This document shows, piece after piece, positions 42,716 to 50,857 of a stretch of 52,664 nt of DNA. A program made the position numbers and the translations under genes. The first letter of the stretch is position 1; each line of letters opens with the position of its first letter. Below the pieces are notes generated by a model, which was given only the letters and a program-made list of their open reading frames with translations, was not told the DNA's origin and searched no databases. This DNA is from an uncultured Pseudomonadota bacterium (GTDB lineage Bacteria; Pseudomonadota; Gammaproteobacteria; Steroidobacterales; Steroidobacteraceae): assembly GCA_903927005.1 (NCBI GenBank), contig CAIYLH010000012.1, forward strand, positions 1 through 52,664, read 5' to 3'.

Positions 42716-44313
42716 TCGAATGCCTCTGCGCGCACTTCAACCACAACGATCTGGCGGCGCGCCGCGAAATCCTTCATTGCCCGCTCCAGCGATTCGAGGC
42801 TATCCACGACACAGTGGCCGTAGCCATAGGCACGCGCGAGATGGCCGAAGTCCGGCGGCCCGACGTCCACGCCCTCCGGCTCGATGTCGACCGCGATCAT
42901 GGAGCTCTTGATCTCGCCGTATCCGTGATTGTTCCAAACGACGATCGCGCTCCAGGCGCCCACGTCGCGCGGCACGGCAAGCTCGCCGAGCGAGAACTGG
43001 ATGCCGCCGTCACCGACAATGCAGACGATCGGGCGGTCTGGCGCCGCAAGGCCCGCGCCGGTCGATGCGGGGACGGCGTAACCGAGCGTGCCGTAGCCGG
43101 TGGAGCTGTTGAACCAGGAGCCTGGCGACGGCGCGCCATAGCCGAGGTTGCCGGCGTACACCGGCTGGGTGGAGTCGCCGACCAGGATCGCGCCTGGCAC
43201 GGTGCGGCGAATCACCTCAAGGAAGCCGACCTCGCGCTGCATTGCCGGCGTCAGCGCCGCGAAAGCGGCGCTGCGTGTCGCCGCGGCCCGGGCCGGGCCG
43301 TCGCCCGCGGCCGCCGCAACCGGCAGCACCTTGAGCAGCGCCGCGAGGGTTGCGCCGGCGTCGCCGCGCAGAGCCAGCTCCGGACGCAGGTTGCGCTGCA
43401 GCTGATCGTGGTCGATGTCGATGCGAATCAAACCGCGGGGCTGTGGGAAGTCGGAGACGACGTACATGTCGTAATCGGTCTGGCCGAACTCGGTACCGAT
43501 CGCCAGCACCGCGTCGGCGCCTGCGATCAGCGCCCGCACCGGCTCCAGCGAAGGGCTCATCGGTACTGCCAGCGGATGATCCGGCGGCAGGATGCCACGC
43601 GCATTCACCGTCATCACCACCGGCGCGCCGAGCCGCTCAGCCAGGGCGCACACCTCGGCGGCGGCACGCACGGCGCCCCCACCGGCGAGGATCACCGGGC
43701 GGCGGGCTGCCGCGAGTCGACTGACCGCATCGGCGAGCGCCGCCGCCGGCGGCACCGGCAGCTCAGGGACCGCAAAGCGGCTCGCCGGCGGCAGGTGGGA
43801 GGCATCCTCGGCCAGCAGGTCACGGGGAATTTCAAGGTAAGCCGGCTGCGGTCGACCAGCGCGGGCTGCGCGGAACACCCTTTCCAGGGCCGGCGGCAGA
43901 TCCTCGACATGATCGATACGCTGGGCATGCCCGGCGACGAGCCCCGCCAGCCGCAGTTGATCGGGCATCTCGTGCAGGAAACCCTTACCGGTGCTGATTT
44001 CACCACGCCGGTTCTCGCTGGAGATGACCAGCAGCGGCACGGAATCAGCCAGTGCCTGGCCCATGGCCGAGGCAATGTTGGTCAGTCCCGGCCCGGTGAT
44101 CGTAAAACAGACGCCGAGGCCGCCGGAGACGCGCGCGTAGCCATCGGCCATGAAGCCGAGGCCCTGTTCGTGGCGACCCGCGACGTGGCGGATCCCGGAG
44201 GCGGCAAGACCCCGGTAAAGCTCCAGGTTGTGCACGCCGGGGATGCCAAAGACGTGCTTCACGCCCTGAGCTTCCAGCGCTTCAATCAGGTAGGTCCCCA
44301 GTGTCTTCTTCAT
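42712..44313 (-). CDS. aruI: ThDP-dependent 2-keto acid decarboxylase, AruI-like (2-ketoarginine decarboxylase)
   Basis: A 533-residue thiamine-diphosphate enzyme. The N-terminal PYR domain has the catalytic glutamate in GRHEQGLGFMADGYAR (Glu49), and the C-terminal PP domain has the cofactor motif GDGGIQFSLGEL ending in NNHGYGEI. Gene order and the 4-base overlap with the AruH-like gene mark it as AruI, which decarboxylates 2-ketoarginine to 4-guanidinobutyraldehyde. Acetolactate synthase or benzoylformate decarboxylase are less likely given this partner. The ALDH at 27757-29253 could take the aldehyde further. It is divergent from the BKACE operon. Confidence 0.85.
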   Translation of the reverse strand: MKKTLGTYLIEALEAQGVKHVFGIPGVHNLELYRGLAASGIRHVAGRHEQGLGFMADGYARVSGGLGVCFTITGPGLTNIASAMGQALADSVPLLVISSENRRGEISTGKGFLHEMPDQLRLAGLVAGHAQRIDHVEDLPPALERVFRAARAGRPQPAYLEIPRDLLAEDASHLPPASRFAVPELPVPPAAALADAVSRLAAARRPVILAGGGAVRAAAEVCALAERLGAPVVMTVNARGILPPDHPLAVPMSPSLEPVRALIAGADAVLAIGTEFGQTDYDMYVVSDFPQPRGLIRIDIDHDQLQRNLRPELALRGDAGATLAALLKVLPVAAAAGDGPARAAATRSAAFAALTPAMQREVGFLEVIRRTVPGAILVGDSTQPVYAGNLGYGAPSPGSWFNSSTGYGTLGYAVPASTGAGLAAPDRPIVCIVGDGGIQFSLGELAVPRDVGAWSAIVVWNNHGYGEIKSSMIAVDIEPEGVDVGPPDFGHLARAYGYGHCVVDSLESLERAMKDFAARRQIVVVEVRAEAFE

Positions 44314-44336
44314 GCGTCATCCCCCCTGCGGAGTAT

Positions 44337-44360
44337 CCCACGCCGCCGACCCGGCGTGGG
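44337..44360 (-). promoter_or_regulatory. Leader hairpin upstream of aruI
   Basis: CCCACGCCG (44337-44345), a 6-base centre and CGGCGTGGG (44352-44360) form a perfect 9-bp stem between the aruI start codon and the palindrome at 44380. It would lie in the aruI leader RNA. No attenuator companion was seen. Confidence 0.35.
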
Positions 44361-44379
44361 CCGCGGCGCTGTGGTGTAA

Positions 44380-44400
44380 ATATTATGGGCGCGATAATAT
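44380..44400. promoter_or_regulatory. 21-base AT-rich palindrome in the aruHI/BKACE divergent promoter
   Basis: ATATTAT (44380-44386), centre GGGCGCG, ATAATAT (44394-44400): exact arms. It sits in the middle of the 115-base gap between aruI (minus) and the BKACE operon (plus). TATTAT and TAATAT inside the arms also resemble -10 boxes on either strand, so promoter and operator may coincide. Confidence 0.55.
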
Positions 44401-44428
44401 GACTTAACGAGCCTCGGAGGGGAATCTG

Positions 44429-45328
44429 ATGAATACCGATGTAATGATCACCTGCGCAATCACCGGTGACGACACCAAGGTGACCAAGAGCCCGCATTGC
44501 GCGGTCACCCCGACCGAGATTGCGGCGGCCGCGATCGACGCGGCCAAGGCCGGCGCCGCCATCGTCCACATTCACGTGCGCGATCCTGAAACCGGCTCGT
44601 TCAGCATGGAAACGAAGCACTACCGCGCGGTCGTCAAGGCAATCCGCGAAAGCGGCACCGACGTCATCGTCAACCTGACCTGCGGCATGGGTGGCTACAT
44701 CGCCGTCGGCGACAACGGTCTGGCGGACACGCCGGCCCCGGGCAGCGACTTCTGTTCGCAGGAAGATCGCATGCGCCATGTCATCGACCTGTGCCAGGAA
44801 GGCCTGTACCGGCCGGACGTCTGCACGCTCGACTGCGGCAGCCTGAACTTCGGCGACGGCAACCGCGCCTACGTTTCGACCCCGAACTACCTGCGCAAGG
44901 GCGCGGCGATCTGCAAGGACCTGGGCGTTAAGCCCGAGTTCGAAATCTTCGACAGCGGCAACCTGTGGTTCGTCCGGCAGATGATCAAGGAAGGCCTGGT
45001 GCTGCCGCCGCCGCTGATCCAGCTGTGCATGGGCATCGCCTGGGGCATGCCGGCCGACACCGGCCACCTGCTGGCGCTGGTCAACACGATGCCGGCAGAT
45101 GCTGTCTGGACCTCGTTTGCGATCAGCCGGATGCAGATGCCGTGGGTCGCGCAGTCGGTACTGGTCGGCGGCAACGTCCGCGTCGGCCTCGAGGACAACC
45201 TGTACCTGAGCAAGGGCGTCTACGCCAGCAACGCCCAGCTTGTGACCAAGGCCCGCGGCATCGTCGAGGCGATGGGAGCCCGGATCCTGTCGACAGCCGA
45301 AGTCCGCGAGCGACTGAAGATCGGCTGA
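44429..45328 (+). CDS. BKACE-family beta-keto acid cleavage enzyme (3-dehydrocarnitine-cleaving type)
   Basis: A 299-residue BKACE (formerly DUF849/Kce) enzyme. The zinc ligands lie in VHIHVRDP (His47, His49), with the family N-terminus ITCAITGDD and the late acidic pair in VGLEDNLYLS. These enzymes condense a beta-keto acid with acetyl-CoA to give acetoacetate and a new CoA ester; known substrates include 3-keto-5-aminohexanoate and 3-dehydrocarnitine. The next gene encodes a small hotdog thioesterase, which is the arrangement of the carnitine pathway (dehydrocarnitine to betainyl-CoA to glycine betaine). GGAGGGG lies 6 bases before the ATG. Confidence 0.9.
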   Translation: MNTDVMITCAITGDDTKVTKSPHCAVTPTEIAAAAIDAAKAGAAIVHIHVRDPETGSFSMETKHYRAVVKAIRESGTDVIVNLTCGMGGYIAVGDNGLADTPAPGSDFCSQEDRMRHVIDLCQEGLYRPDVCTLDCGSLNFGDGNRAYVSTPNYLRKGAAICKDLGVKPEFEIFDSGNLWFVRQMIKEGLVLPPPLIQLCMGIAWGMPADTGHLLALVNTMPADAVWTSFAISRMQMPWVAQSVLVGGNVRVGLEDNLYLSKGVYASNAQLVTKARGIVEAMGARILSTAEVRERLKIG

Positions 45329-45339
45329 CGGTGACTGCG

Positions 45340-45819
45340 ATGGCTGGCACCACGATTTACCGCACGGCGATTGCGCCGGAGTGGATCGACTACAACAACC
45401 ATCTGCGTGACGCCTACTACGGCGTGGTCCTCAGCATCGCCATCGACGAGCTGATGGACCACCGCCTCGGGCTCGACCCCGCGTACCGCGCGCGCACCCA
45501 GTGCACGCTGTACTCAATGGAGATGCACATCCACTGGCTGCGCGAGGTCAAGGCCGACGCGCAGCTGGAAGTCGACGCCCACGTACTGGCGTTCGACACC
45601 AAGCGCCTGCACTTAGGCTTGGACATGCGCGTTGCTGGCAAGCCAGAGATCGCAGCCGCCGCCGAATACATGCTGCTGCACTACCGGCAGGGCGACACCC
45701 CCGGCGTCGCGGCCTTCCCGCCGGAGGTCGTGGCGAAGATCGAAGCGCTGCAGGCCGCCTCTGGCGGCAGCGAGTGGGCCGGCCCCCGCTCACGCGCACT
45801 CACCCTAAGTAAGCGCTGA
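45340..45819 (+). CDS. 4HBT hotdog thioesterase, betainyl-CoA thioesterase-like
   Basis: A 159-residue acyl-CoA thioesterase of the 4-hydroxybenzoyl-CoA type. The start IAPEWIDYNNHLRDAYY carries the catalytic region of the family, equivalent to YNGHM. I chose ATG 45340, which has GGTGA upstream; a GTG at 45331 is an alternative. It follows BKACE directly, as does the betainyl-CoA thioesterase in carnitine degradation, and lies 1 base before the CoA-ligase gene. The longer open frame back to 44965 overlaps BKACE and is not coding. Confidence 0.85.
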   Translation: MAGTTIYRTAIAPEWIDYNNHLRDAYYGVVLSIAIDELMDHRLGLDPAYRARTQCTLYSMEMHIHWLREVKADAQLEVDAHVLAFDTKRLHLGLDMRVAGKPEIAAAAEYMLLHYRQGDTPGVAAFPPEVVAKIEALQAASGGSEWAGPRSRALTLSKR

Positions 45820-45820
45820 C

Positions 45821-47884
45821 ATGACCGACAATCCCCTCTCACGGCTGCTGTCGCCGCGCTCCATCGCGCTCGTCGGCGGCGCGTGGACCGATGCCGTGGC
45901 CGCTGCGAGCCGGCAGGTCGGTTACACCGGCGAACTGCTGCGGGTCCACCCAACCCGGCAGTCCGACGGCACGACGACCTACTACCGCTCCGTCGACGAC
46001 CTGCCGAGCGCACCGGATGCCGCATTCCTCGCGGCCCCGGCCGGGGACATCCCCGAACTAGCAGGCCAGCTTGCCCGTAAGGGCGCCGGCGGCTTCGTCT
46101 GCTTCGCCTCCGGATTTGATGAAACCGGCACCGACGAAGGCCGCGCACTAACCCGCGATCTGCTGGCGAACGCAGGCTCGCTGCCATTCACCGGACCGAA
46201 CTGCTACGGACTGGTCAACTTTTTCGACAAGGTCGCGCTGTGGCCCGACCAGGTCGTCGGCGGCGCGCGCGGCGACCGCGGCGTGGCGCTGCTGTGCCAG
46301 AGCGGCACGATCGCGCTGACGCTGATGTTCAACCAGCGGTCGCTGCCCGTCGGCTACGTGATCAGCGTCGGCAACCAGACCCGGCTCGCGCTCGAAGACA
46401 TGATCGAGATCCTCTCGGACGATCCGCGGGTAAGCGCGTTCGGACTGTACGTCGAGGGAATCAAGGACGCCGGTCGCTTCACCCAGGCGGTTGCCAAGGC
46501 ACGTGCCGCCGGCAAGCCGATCGCCCTGGTGAAGGCCGGGCGTACGGAAGCGGCGGCCCGCACCGCCGCCACCCACACAGGCTCCATGGCCGGCGCTGAC
46601 GCGGTATTCGACGCGTTCTGCCGCGACGCCGGCATCGCCCGCTGCGAAACCCTCGCAACGCTGGTCGAAACGCTAAAGGTGCTGCACGCCGGCGGACCGC
46701 TGCCTGGCCGGCGGGTGCTCGTGATGGGCGCCTCGGGGGGCGACATGGCGATGACCGCCGACGTCTCGCGCAACCTGCAGCTCGAGTTCAGGCCGATGAC
46801 CGCGGCGACCACGACTGAAGTCCACGCCGCCGTCGGCCCGCGGGTCACGATCTCGAACCCGTTCGATTTTCATACCTACATCTGGTTCAACCGCCCGAAG
46901 ATGCGCCAGCTGTTCACGGCGGTGCTCAACACCGACTACGACGCGGTCGCATTCATGCTCGACTGCCCGCCCGTGGACCGCGCCAACGTCGACGCCTTCG
47001 ATGGCCCGATCCGCGACTACGTCGCCGTCGCCCAAGCCTCGAAGACGCGCGCGATGATGCTCTCGTCGCTGCCTGACACCTTCTACGAGACGATCCGCGA
47101 GCACTGCACCGTGCATGGCGTCGTACCCCTGCAGGGCCAGCGCGAGGGCCTCGAGGCGCTCGCCAATGCCGCCGCCATCGGCGAGCGGTGGCGCACCGCC
47201 CCGCCGGTACAGCTCGCCCGGCCCACCGCCGTGCCCGCACGCGTACGCACACTGACCGAAGACGCCGGCAAGGCGGCCCTCGCTGCGTTCGGGCTGCCGG
47301 TGCCGAAGGCGCGCACGGTGCCCTGGGCCGACGCAGCTGACGCTGCCATCGAAATCGGCTTCCCGGTCGTGATCAAGGCAGTCAGCGCCGACCTCGCCCA
47401 CAAGTCGGACGTCGGTGGCGTGGTACTGAACGTACGCACGGCAGCGGACGCCGATGCCGCCGCGCAGCGCCTGTCAAAGCTCAGCGAGCGCGTGCTCGTC
47501 GAGCAGATGGTCACCGATGGCGTCGCCGAGATCCTGGTCGGCGTCATCGTTGACCCGCAGTTCGGCCAGGTGCTGGTGCTGGGCGCCGGCGGCGTGATGA
47601 CCGAACTGTGGCATGACAGTACGAGCCTGCTGCCGCCATTCACGGCGGCCTCGGTCGAGGCGGCACTCGGCCGCCTGAACATATCGAAGCTGCTGGCCGG
47701 GTTCCGCGGCAAGCCGGCAGGCGATGTGCCGGCGCTGGTCGAGGCGGTACTTGCGGTCGCGCGCTATGCAGCCGCGAACCTCGAGACGCTGGTGGAGCTC
47801 GACGTCAATCCGATCATAGTCCGGCCATCCGGCCACGGCGTTGTCGCTGTCGACGCGCTGGTACGCATTGCGGAGAAAGCATGA
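45821..47884 (+). CDS. NDP-forming acyl-CoA synthetase (acetate-CoA ligase family)
   Basis: A 687-residue fused-subunit NDP-forming acyl-CoA synthetase: CoA-binding domain (about 8-130), succinyl-CoA-ligase-like domains (about 150-460) with the phosphohistidine His252 in AATHTGSMAGAD, and a C-terminal ATP-grasp domain (about 480-685; FPVVIKAVSADLAHKSDVGGV). It makes a CoA ester with release of ADP (or GDP) and phosphate. Carnitine-type pathways usually use AMP-forming CaiC or CoA-transferase CaiB, so this could be a replacement activating enzyme for a betaine acid. It overlaps caiD by 4 bases (ATGA). Substrate is inferred only from neighbours. Confidence 0.88.
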   Translation: MTDNPLSRLLSPRSIALVGGAWTDAVAAASRQVGYTGELLRVHPTRQSDGTTTYYRSVDDLPSAPDAAFLAAPAGDIPELAGQLARKGAGGFVCFASGFDETGTDEGRALTRDLLANAGSLPFTGPNCYGLVNFFDKVALWPDQVVGGARGDRGVALLCQSGTIALTLMFNQRSLPVGYVISVGNQTRLALEDMIEILSDDPRVSAFGLYVEGIKDAGRFTQAVAKARAAGKPIALVKAGRTEAAARTAATHTGSMAGADAVFDAFCRDAGIARCETLATLVETLKVLHAGGPLPGRRVLVMGASGGDMAMTADVSRNLQLEFRPMTAATTTEVHAAVGPRVTISNPFDFHTYIWFNRPKMRQLFTAVLNTDYDAVAFMLDCPPVDRANVDAFDGPIRDYVAVAQASKTRAMMLSSLPDTFYETIREHCTVHGVVPLQGQREGLEALANAAAIGERWRTAPPVQLARPTAVPARVRTLTEDAGKAALAAFGLPVPKARTVPWADAADAAIEIGFPVVIKAVSADLAHKSDVGGVVLNVRTAADADAAAQRLSKLSERVLVEQMVTDGVAEILVGVIVDPQFGQVLVLGAGGVMTELWHDSTSLLPPFTAASVEAALGRLNISKLLAGFRGKPAGDVPALVEAVLAVARYAAANLETLVELDVNPIIVRPSGHGVVAVDALVRIAEKA

Positions 47885-48666
47885 GCACAATCAATGGTGG
47901 GGTCCGTACCGAGCGCAACGGCGGCGTCCTGGAAGTCACGATCGACCGGCCGAAGGCCAATGCGATCTCGCTGGCCACGAGCCTCCAGCTAAACGAGATC
48001 TGGACTGAGTTCCAGAAGGATCCCGCCCTCAGGACCGCGATCCTGACCGGCGCGGGCGAGAAGTTCTTCTCGCCCGGCTGGGACCTCAAGGGCGCCGCGG
48101 ACGGCGAGGCGAGCGACTCCGACTGGGGCGTCGGCGGCTTCGGCGGCCTGAACCATCCGCGCAACCTCGACAAGCCGGTGATCGCCGCGGTCAATGGCAT
48201 TGCCTACGGCGGCGGCTTCGAGCTCGCCCTCGGTTGCGACCTGATCGTGATGGAAGAGCATGCGCGCTTCGCGCTGCCCGAGATCAAGGTCGGCGTGCTC
48301 GCGGATGCCGCCACCATCAAGCTGCGCCGCCGCATCCCCTACCACATCGCCGTCGAGATGCTGATGCTCGGCCGGCCGATGGATGCCGCCGAAGCCAAGC
48401 ACTGGGGACTGGCGAACTGGGTCGTTCCGAGCGGTGGCGCAATGGCCAAGGCGCGCGAAGTGGCACAGATGCTGGCTGAAGGCCCGCCGCTGCTGTTCCC
48501 CGCGATCAAGCAGCTGCTGCAGCACACCGAGGTGGTCGCCGAGCATCCGGCGTTCGAACTGCATGACGCACTGGGCGCCGTGCAGCGCGTGCTGCGCTCC
48601 GACGACCTGCTCGAGGGCACGCGCGCGTTCGCCGAGAAGCGAAAGCCGGAGTGGAAGGGGCGCTAA
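47881..48666 (+). CDS. caiD: Carnitinyl-CoA dehydratase/crotonobetainyl-CoA hydratase-like crotonase
   Basis: A 261-residue crotonase-fold protein. It resembles E. coli CaiD over its length as I recall it: DRPKANAISLATS, ILTGAGEKFFSPGWDLKGAA, NLDKPVIAAVNGIAYGGGF with ELALGCD following, FALPEIKVGV, and the diagnostic C-terminus FAEKRKPEWKGR. CaiD hydrates crotonobetainyl-CoA to carnitinyl-CoA. It is placed between the NDP-forming ligase and the dimethylarginine hydrolase; its stop overlaps the next ATG by one base (TAATG). A related trimethylammonium enoyl-CoA substrate is also possible. Confidence 0.85.
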   Translation: MSTINGGVRTERNGGVLEVTIDRPKANAISLATSLQLNEIWTEFQKDPALRTAILTGAGEKFFSPGWDLKGAADGEASDSDWGVGGFGGLNHPRNLDKPVIAAVNGIAYGGGFELALGCDLIVMEEHARFALPEIKVGVLADAATIKLRRRIPYHIAVEMLMLGRPMDAAEAKHWGLANWVVPSGGAMAKAREVAQMLAEGPPLLFPAIKQLLQHTEVVAEHPAFELHDALGAVQRVLRSDDLLEGTRAFAEKRKPEWKGR

Positions 48667-49448
48667 TGAGCGCCACGCGCTTCACGCGCGCGCTGCTCAG
48701 ACTGCCGGGGCGCAACTTCGCGGCCGGCGTCACGACCTCGCGCGAGGGCGCGCCGACTTTCGAGGCCACCCTCGCACAGCACGCAGGCTACCTCGCAACA
48801 CTGCAGTCGCTTGGACTGCAGACGCGCGTGCTGCCGGCGGATGAGCGCTTTCCTGACGGCACGTTCGTCGAGGACACCTCGATCGCCACCGCCCATGGCG
48901 TGATCATCACCCGCCCGGGTGCCGCCTCCAGAGCCGGCGAGCCCGACGCGATCGCCGCAGCGCTTGCCGTGGACTATCCCAAAGTCGCGCACATAGAGGC
49001 GCCCGGAACGGTCGATGGCGGCGACATCTGCGAGACCGACAGCGGCGTCATCATCGGCGTCTCGCACCGCACTAACGCAGCAGGCGCAGAGCAGCTCGGC
49101 CGCTGGCTCGCAGGGATCGGCATAGCGTCCACGACCGTCGACATCCGCAACTGCGCCACGCTGCTGCACCTCAAGAGCGGGATTTCCTATCTGGGCGACG
49201 GCCGCCTTGCGGTGGCCCCAGGCCTGCCGGACTGGCCGGCGCTGCAGGCCTACGAGCGAGTGACTCTCGCGCCCGAGGAAAGCTACGCGGCCAACTGCGT
49301 GCGCATCAACGACCACGTGCTGGTTGCTGAGGGCTATCCACGCTTCGTCGACGCCCTCGTTCGGCTCGGCTACCAGCCGCTGCCGCTGCCGATGTCGGAG
49401 TTCCGCAAGATGGATGGCGGCCTCAGCTGTCTGTCGATTCGCTATTAA
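48666..49448 (+). CDS. Dimethylarginine dimethylaminohydrolase (DDAH) family protein
   Basis: A 260-residue guanidine-modifying hydrolase. The DDAH catalytic set is visible: FPDGTFVED (Asp64, Glu69, Asp70), DGGD (117-120), LLHLKSG (His168) and the nucleophile in KMDGGLSCLSIRY (Cys255). DDAH hydrolyses N-omega-methyl and asymmetric dimethyl arginine to citrulline and methylamine or dimethylamine. Length and C-terminal cysteine position match the Pseudomonas enzyme. Being the last coupled gene of a carnitine-type operon divergent from aruHI is unusual and suggests a shared role in methylated cationic amino acid use. The related arginine deiminase-type activities are less likely given the motif set. 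Confidence 0.9.
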   Translation: MSATRFTRALLRLPGRNFAAGVTTSREGAPTFEATLAQHAGYLATLQSLGLQTRVLPADERFPDGTFVEDTSIATAHGVIITRPGAASRAGEPDAIAAALAVDYPKVAHIEAPGTVDGGDICETDSGVIIGVSHRTNAAGAEQLGRWLAGIGIASTTVDIRNCATLLHLKSGISYLGDGRLAVAPGLPDWPALQAYERVTLAPEESYAANCVRINDHVLVAEGYPRFVDALVRLGYQPLPLPMSEFRKMDGGLSCLSIRY

Positions 49449-49466
49449 AACCGCTAGCATCGGGGG

Positions 49467-50744
49467 ATGAACACCTCCCGCTGCCTGTCGAATATCGCCG
49501 CCCTCACGTTGGGGCTGCTTCTTTCCTGCTCCAGCCTCGCGGCAGCGCCATCGGGGCCGCTGCTGCCGACCGCAACGCCGGAATCGGTCGGCTTGTCGGG
49601 CGAGCGCCTGGCGCGCGTTGATCACTACCTCGAACAGCAGATAGCGGCAGGTCGCACGGCGGGTGGCGTCGTGCTGATCGCCCGTCGTGGCAAGGTCGTG
49701 CACTTCAAGGCATTCGGCTCGGCCGACCTTGCCAGCCACCGGCCGATGCGTACCGACGACTGGTTCCGACTGTTCTCGATGACCAAGCCCGTCACGGCAA
49801 CCGCGCTGCTGACGCTGTACGAGCAGGGCAAGTTCCAGCTGACCGATCCGCTGTCGAAGTACCTGCCGGCATTCAAGAGCGTCAAGGTCTACACCGGCAA
49901 GGGCACTAACGGCGAACTGCTGCTGGAGGAGCCGAAGCGCGCGATCACGATCCAGGATGTGTTCCGCCACACGGCAGGCTTCAGCTACGGCTACTTCGGC
50001 GAGTCGGATGTCGACAAGGCCTATCGCGAGAACGGGGTCGACTACTTCAAGAGCGACTCGGTCCAGCAGCTGACCGAACGGCTCGCGAAGATGCCGCTGG
50101 CCTACCAGCCCGGGGCCCGCTTCCAGTACAGCTTCTCGCACGACGTACAGGCCGCCTTGATCGAAGTCTTCTCAGGCATGCCGGTGGCCGAATACTGCCG
50201 CAAGGTGATCTTCGAACCGCTGGGCATGAAGGACACGGCCTACGGCGTGCCGGAGCGCGTTGCGGCGCGTTTTCCGACGGGCTACAGCCCGACGCCCGAG
50301 GGCAAGCTCGCGCCCGCGGCGAACCCCGAGCGCTACGCGCATTTCACCGACCATGCGATGGGCGGCGTGGGACTGTCGTCAACGCCGGCAGACTACCTGC
50401 GCTTCGCGCAGATGCTGCTCAACGGCGGCGAGCTGGGCGGCGTGCGGATCCTCGGACGCAAGACCGTGCAGATGATGACCACCGACCAACTGATCGATGC
50501 CGGCATCACCGAGGGCTACCCCGGCTACGGCTTCGGGCTCGGAGTCGGCGTACTCACCAACTCAGTGCGCAACGGCAACTTGAGCTCCGCAGGCCAGTTC
50601 GGCTGGAGCGGCATCGCAACGACGACGGTAGTGATCGATCCGAAGGAGCAACTGATCGCGTTGTACTTCGAGCAGTACCTGCCGGAAGACCGCGACCTGC
50701 TCGACTACTTCACGACGCTGGTCTATCAGGCGCTCGTCGACTAA
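49467..50744 (+). CDS. Exported serine hydrolase, class C beta-lactamase/EstB-like
   Basis: A 425-residue beta-lactamase-fold hydrolase. The nucleophile motif is SMTK (Ser104 to Lys107), with the second-motif tyrosine in FQYSFSHD near residue 220 and a GWSG element replacing HxG near the C-terminus. The N-terminal signal region LGLLLSCSSLAAA allows either signal peptidase I cleavage or lipidation at Cys21 (a weak lipobox). Family members are esterases or D-amino acid peptidases more often than true beta-lactamases. It starts 18 bases after DDAH; whether it belongs to that operon is unclear. Confidence 0.9.
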   Translation: MNTSRCLSNIAALTLGLLLSCSSLAAAPSGPLLPTATPESVGLSGERLARVDHYLEQQIAAGRTAGGVVLIARRGKVVHFKAFGSADLASHRPMRTDDWFRLFSMTKPVTATALLTLYEQGKFQLTDPLSKYLPAFKSVKVYTGKGTNGELLLEEPKRAITIQDVFRHTAGFSYGYFGESDVDKAYRENGVDYFKSDSVQQLTERLAKMPLAYQPGARFQYSFSHDVQAALIEVFSGMPVAEYCRKVIFEPLGMKDTAYGVPERVAARFPTGYSPTPEGKLAPAANPERYAHFTDHAMGGVGLSSTPADYLRFAQMLLNGGELGGVRILGRKTVQMMTTDQLIDAGITEGYPGYGFGLGVGVLTNSVRNGNLSSAGQFGWSGIATTTVVIDPKEQLIALYFEQYLPEDRDLLDYFTTLVYQALVD

Positions 50745-50857
50745 GGACAAGGCGCCTTAATCTCTTAATTTTCTATTCATTTTATTATTCATTACACACC
50801 TAACTCATTGTTTATAAATATATAGATTAATTCATATAATTAGTCTATTTTGTATTC
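50745..50857 (+). promoter_or_regulatory. AT-rich island upstream of the YjjJ/HipA gene
   Basis: About 100 bases from 50758 to the start codon are strongly A/T-rich, unlike any other comparable stretch in the window. They contain TATAAAT- and TATAATT-like hexamers at 50810-50845. AAGGCGCCTT at 50749-50758 is a perfect 10-base palindrome at the island's left edge. The island probably holds the promoter and may mark a junction of acquired DNA. Confidence 0.5.

Noticed and set aside
42814-44379. 521-codon plus-strand open frame opposite aruI
   Set aside because: Antisense shadow of a well-supported ThDP enzyme gene, with no domain signal.
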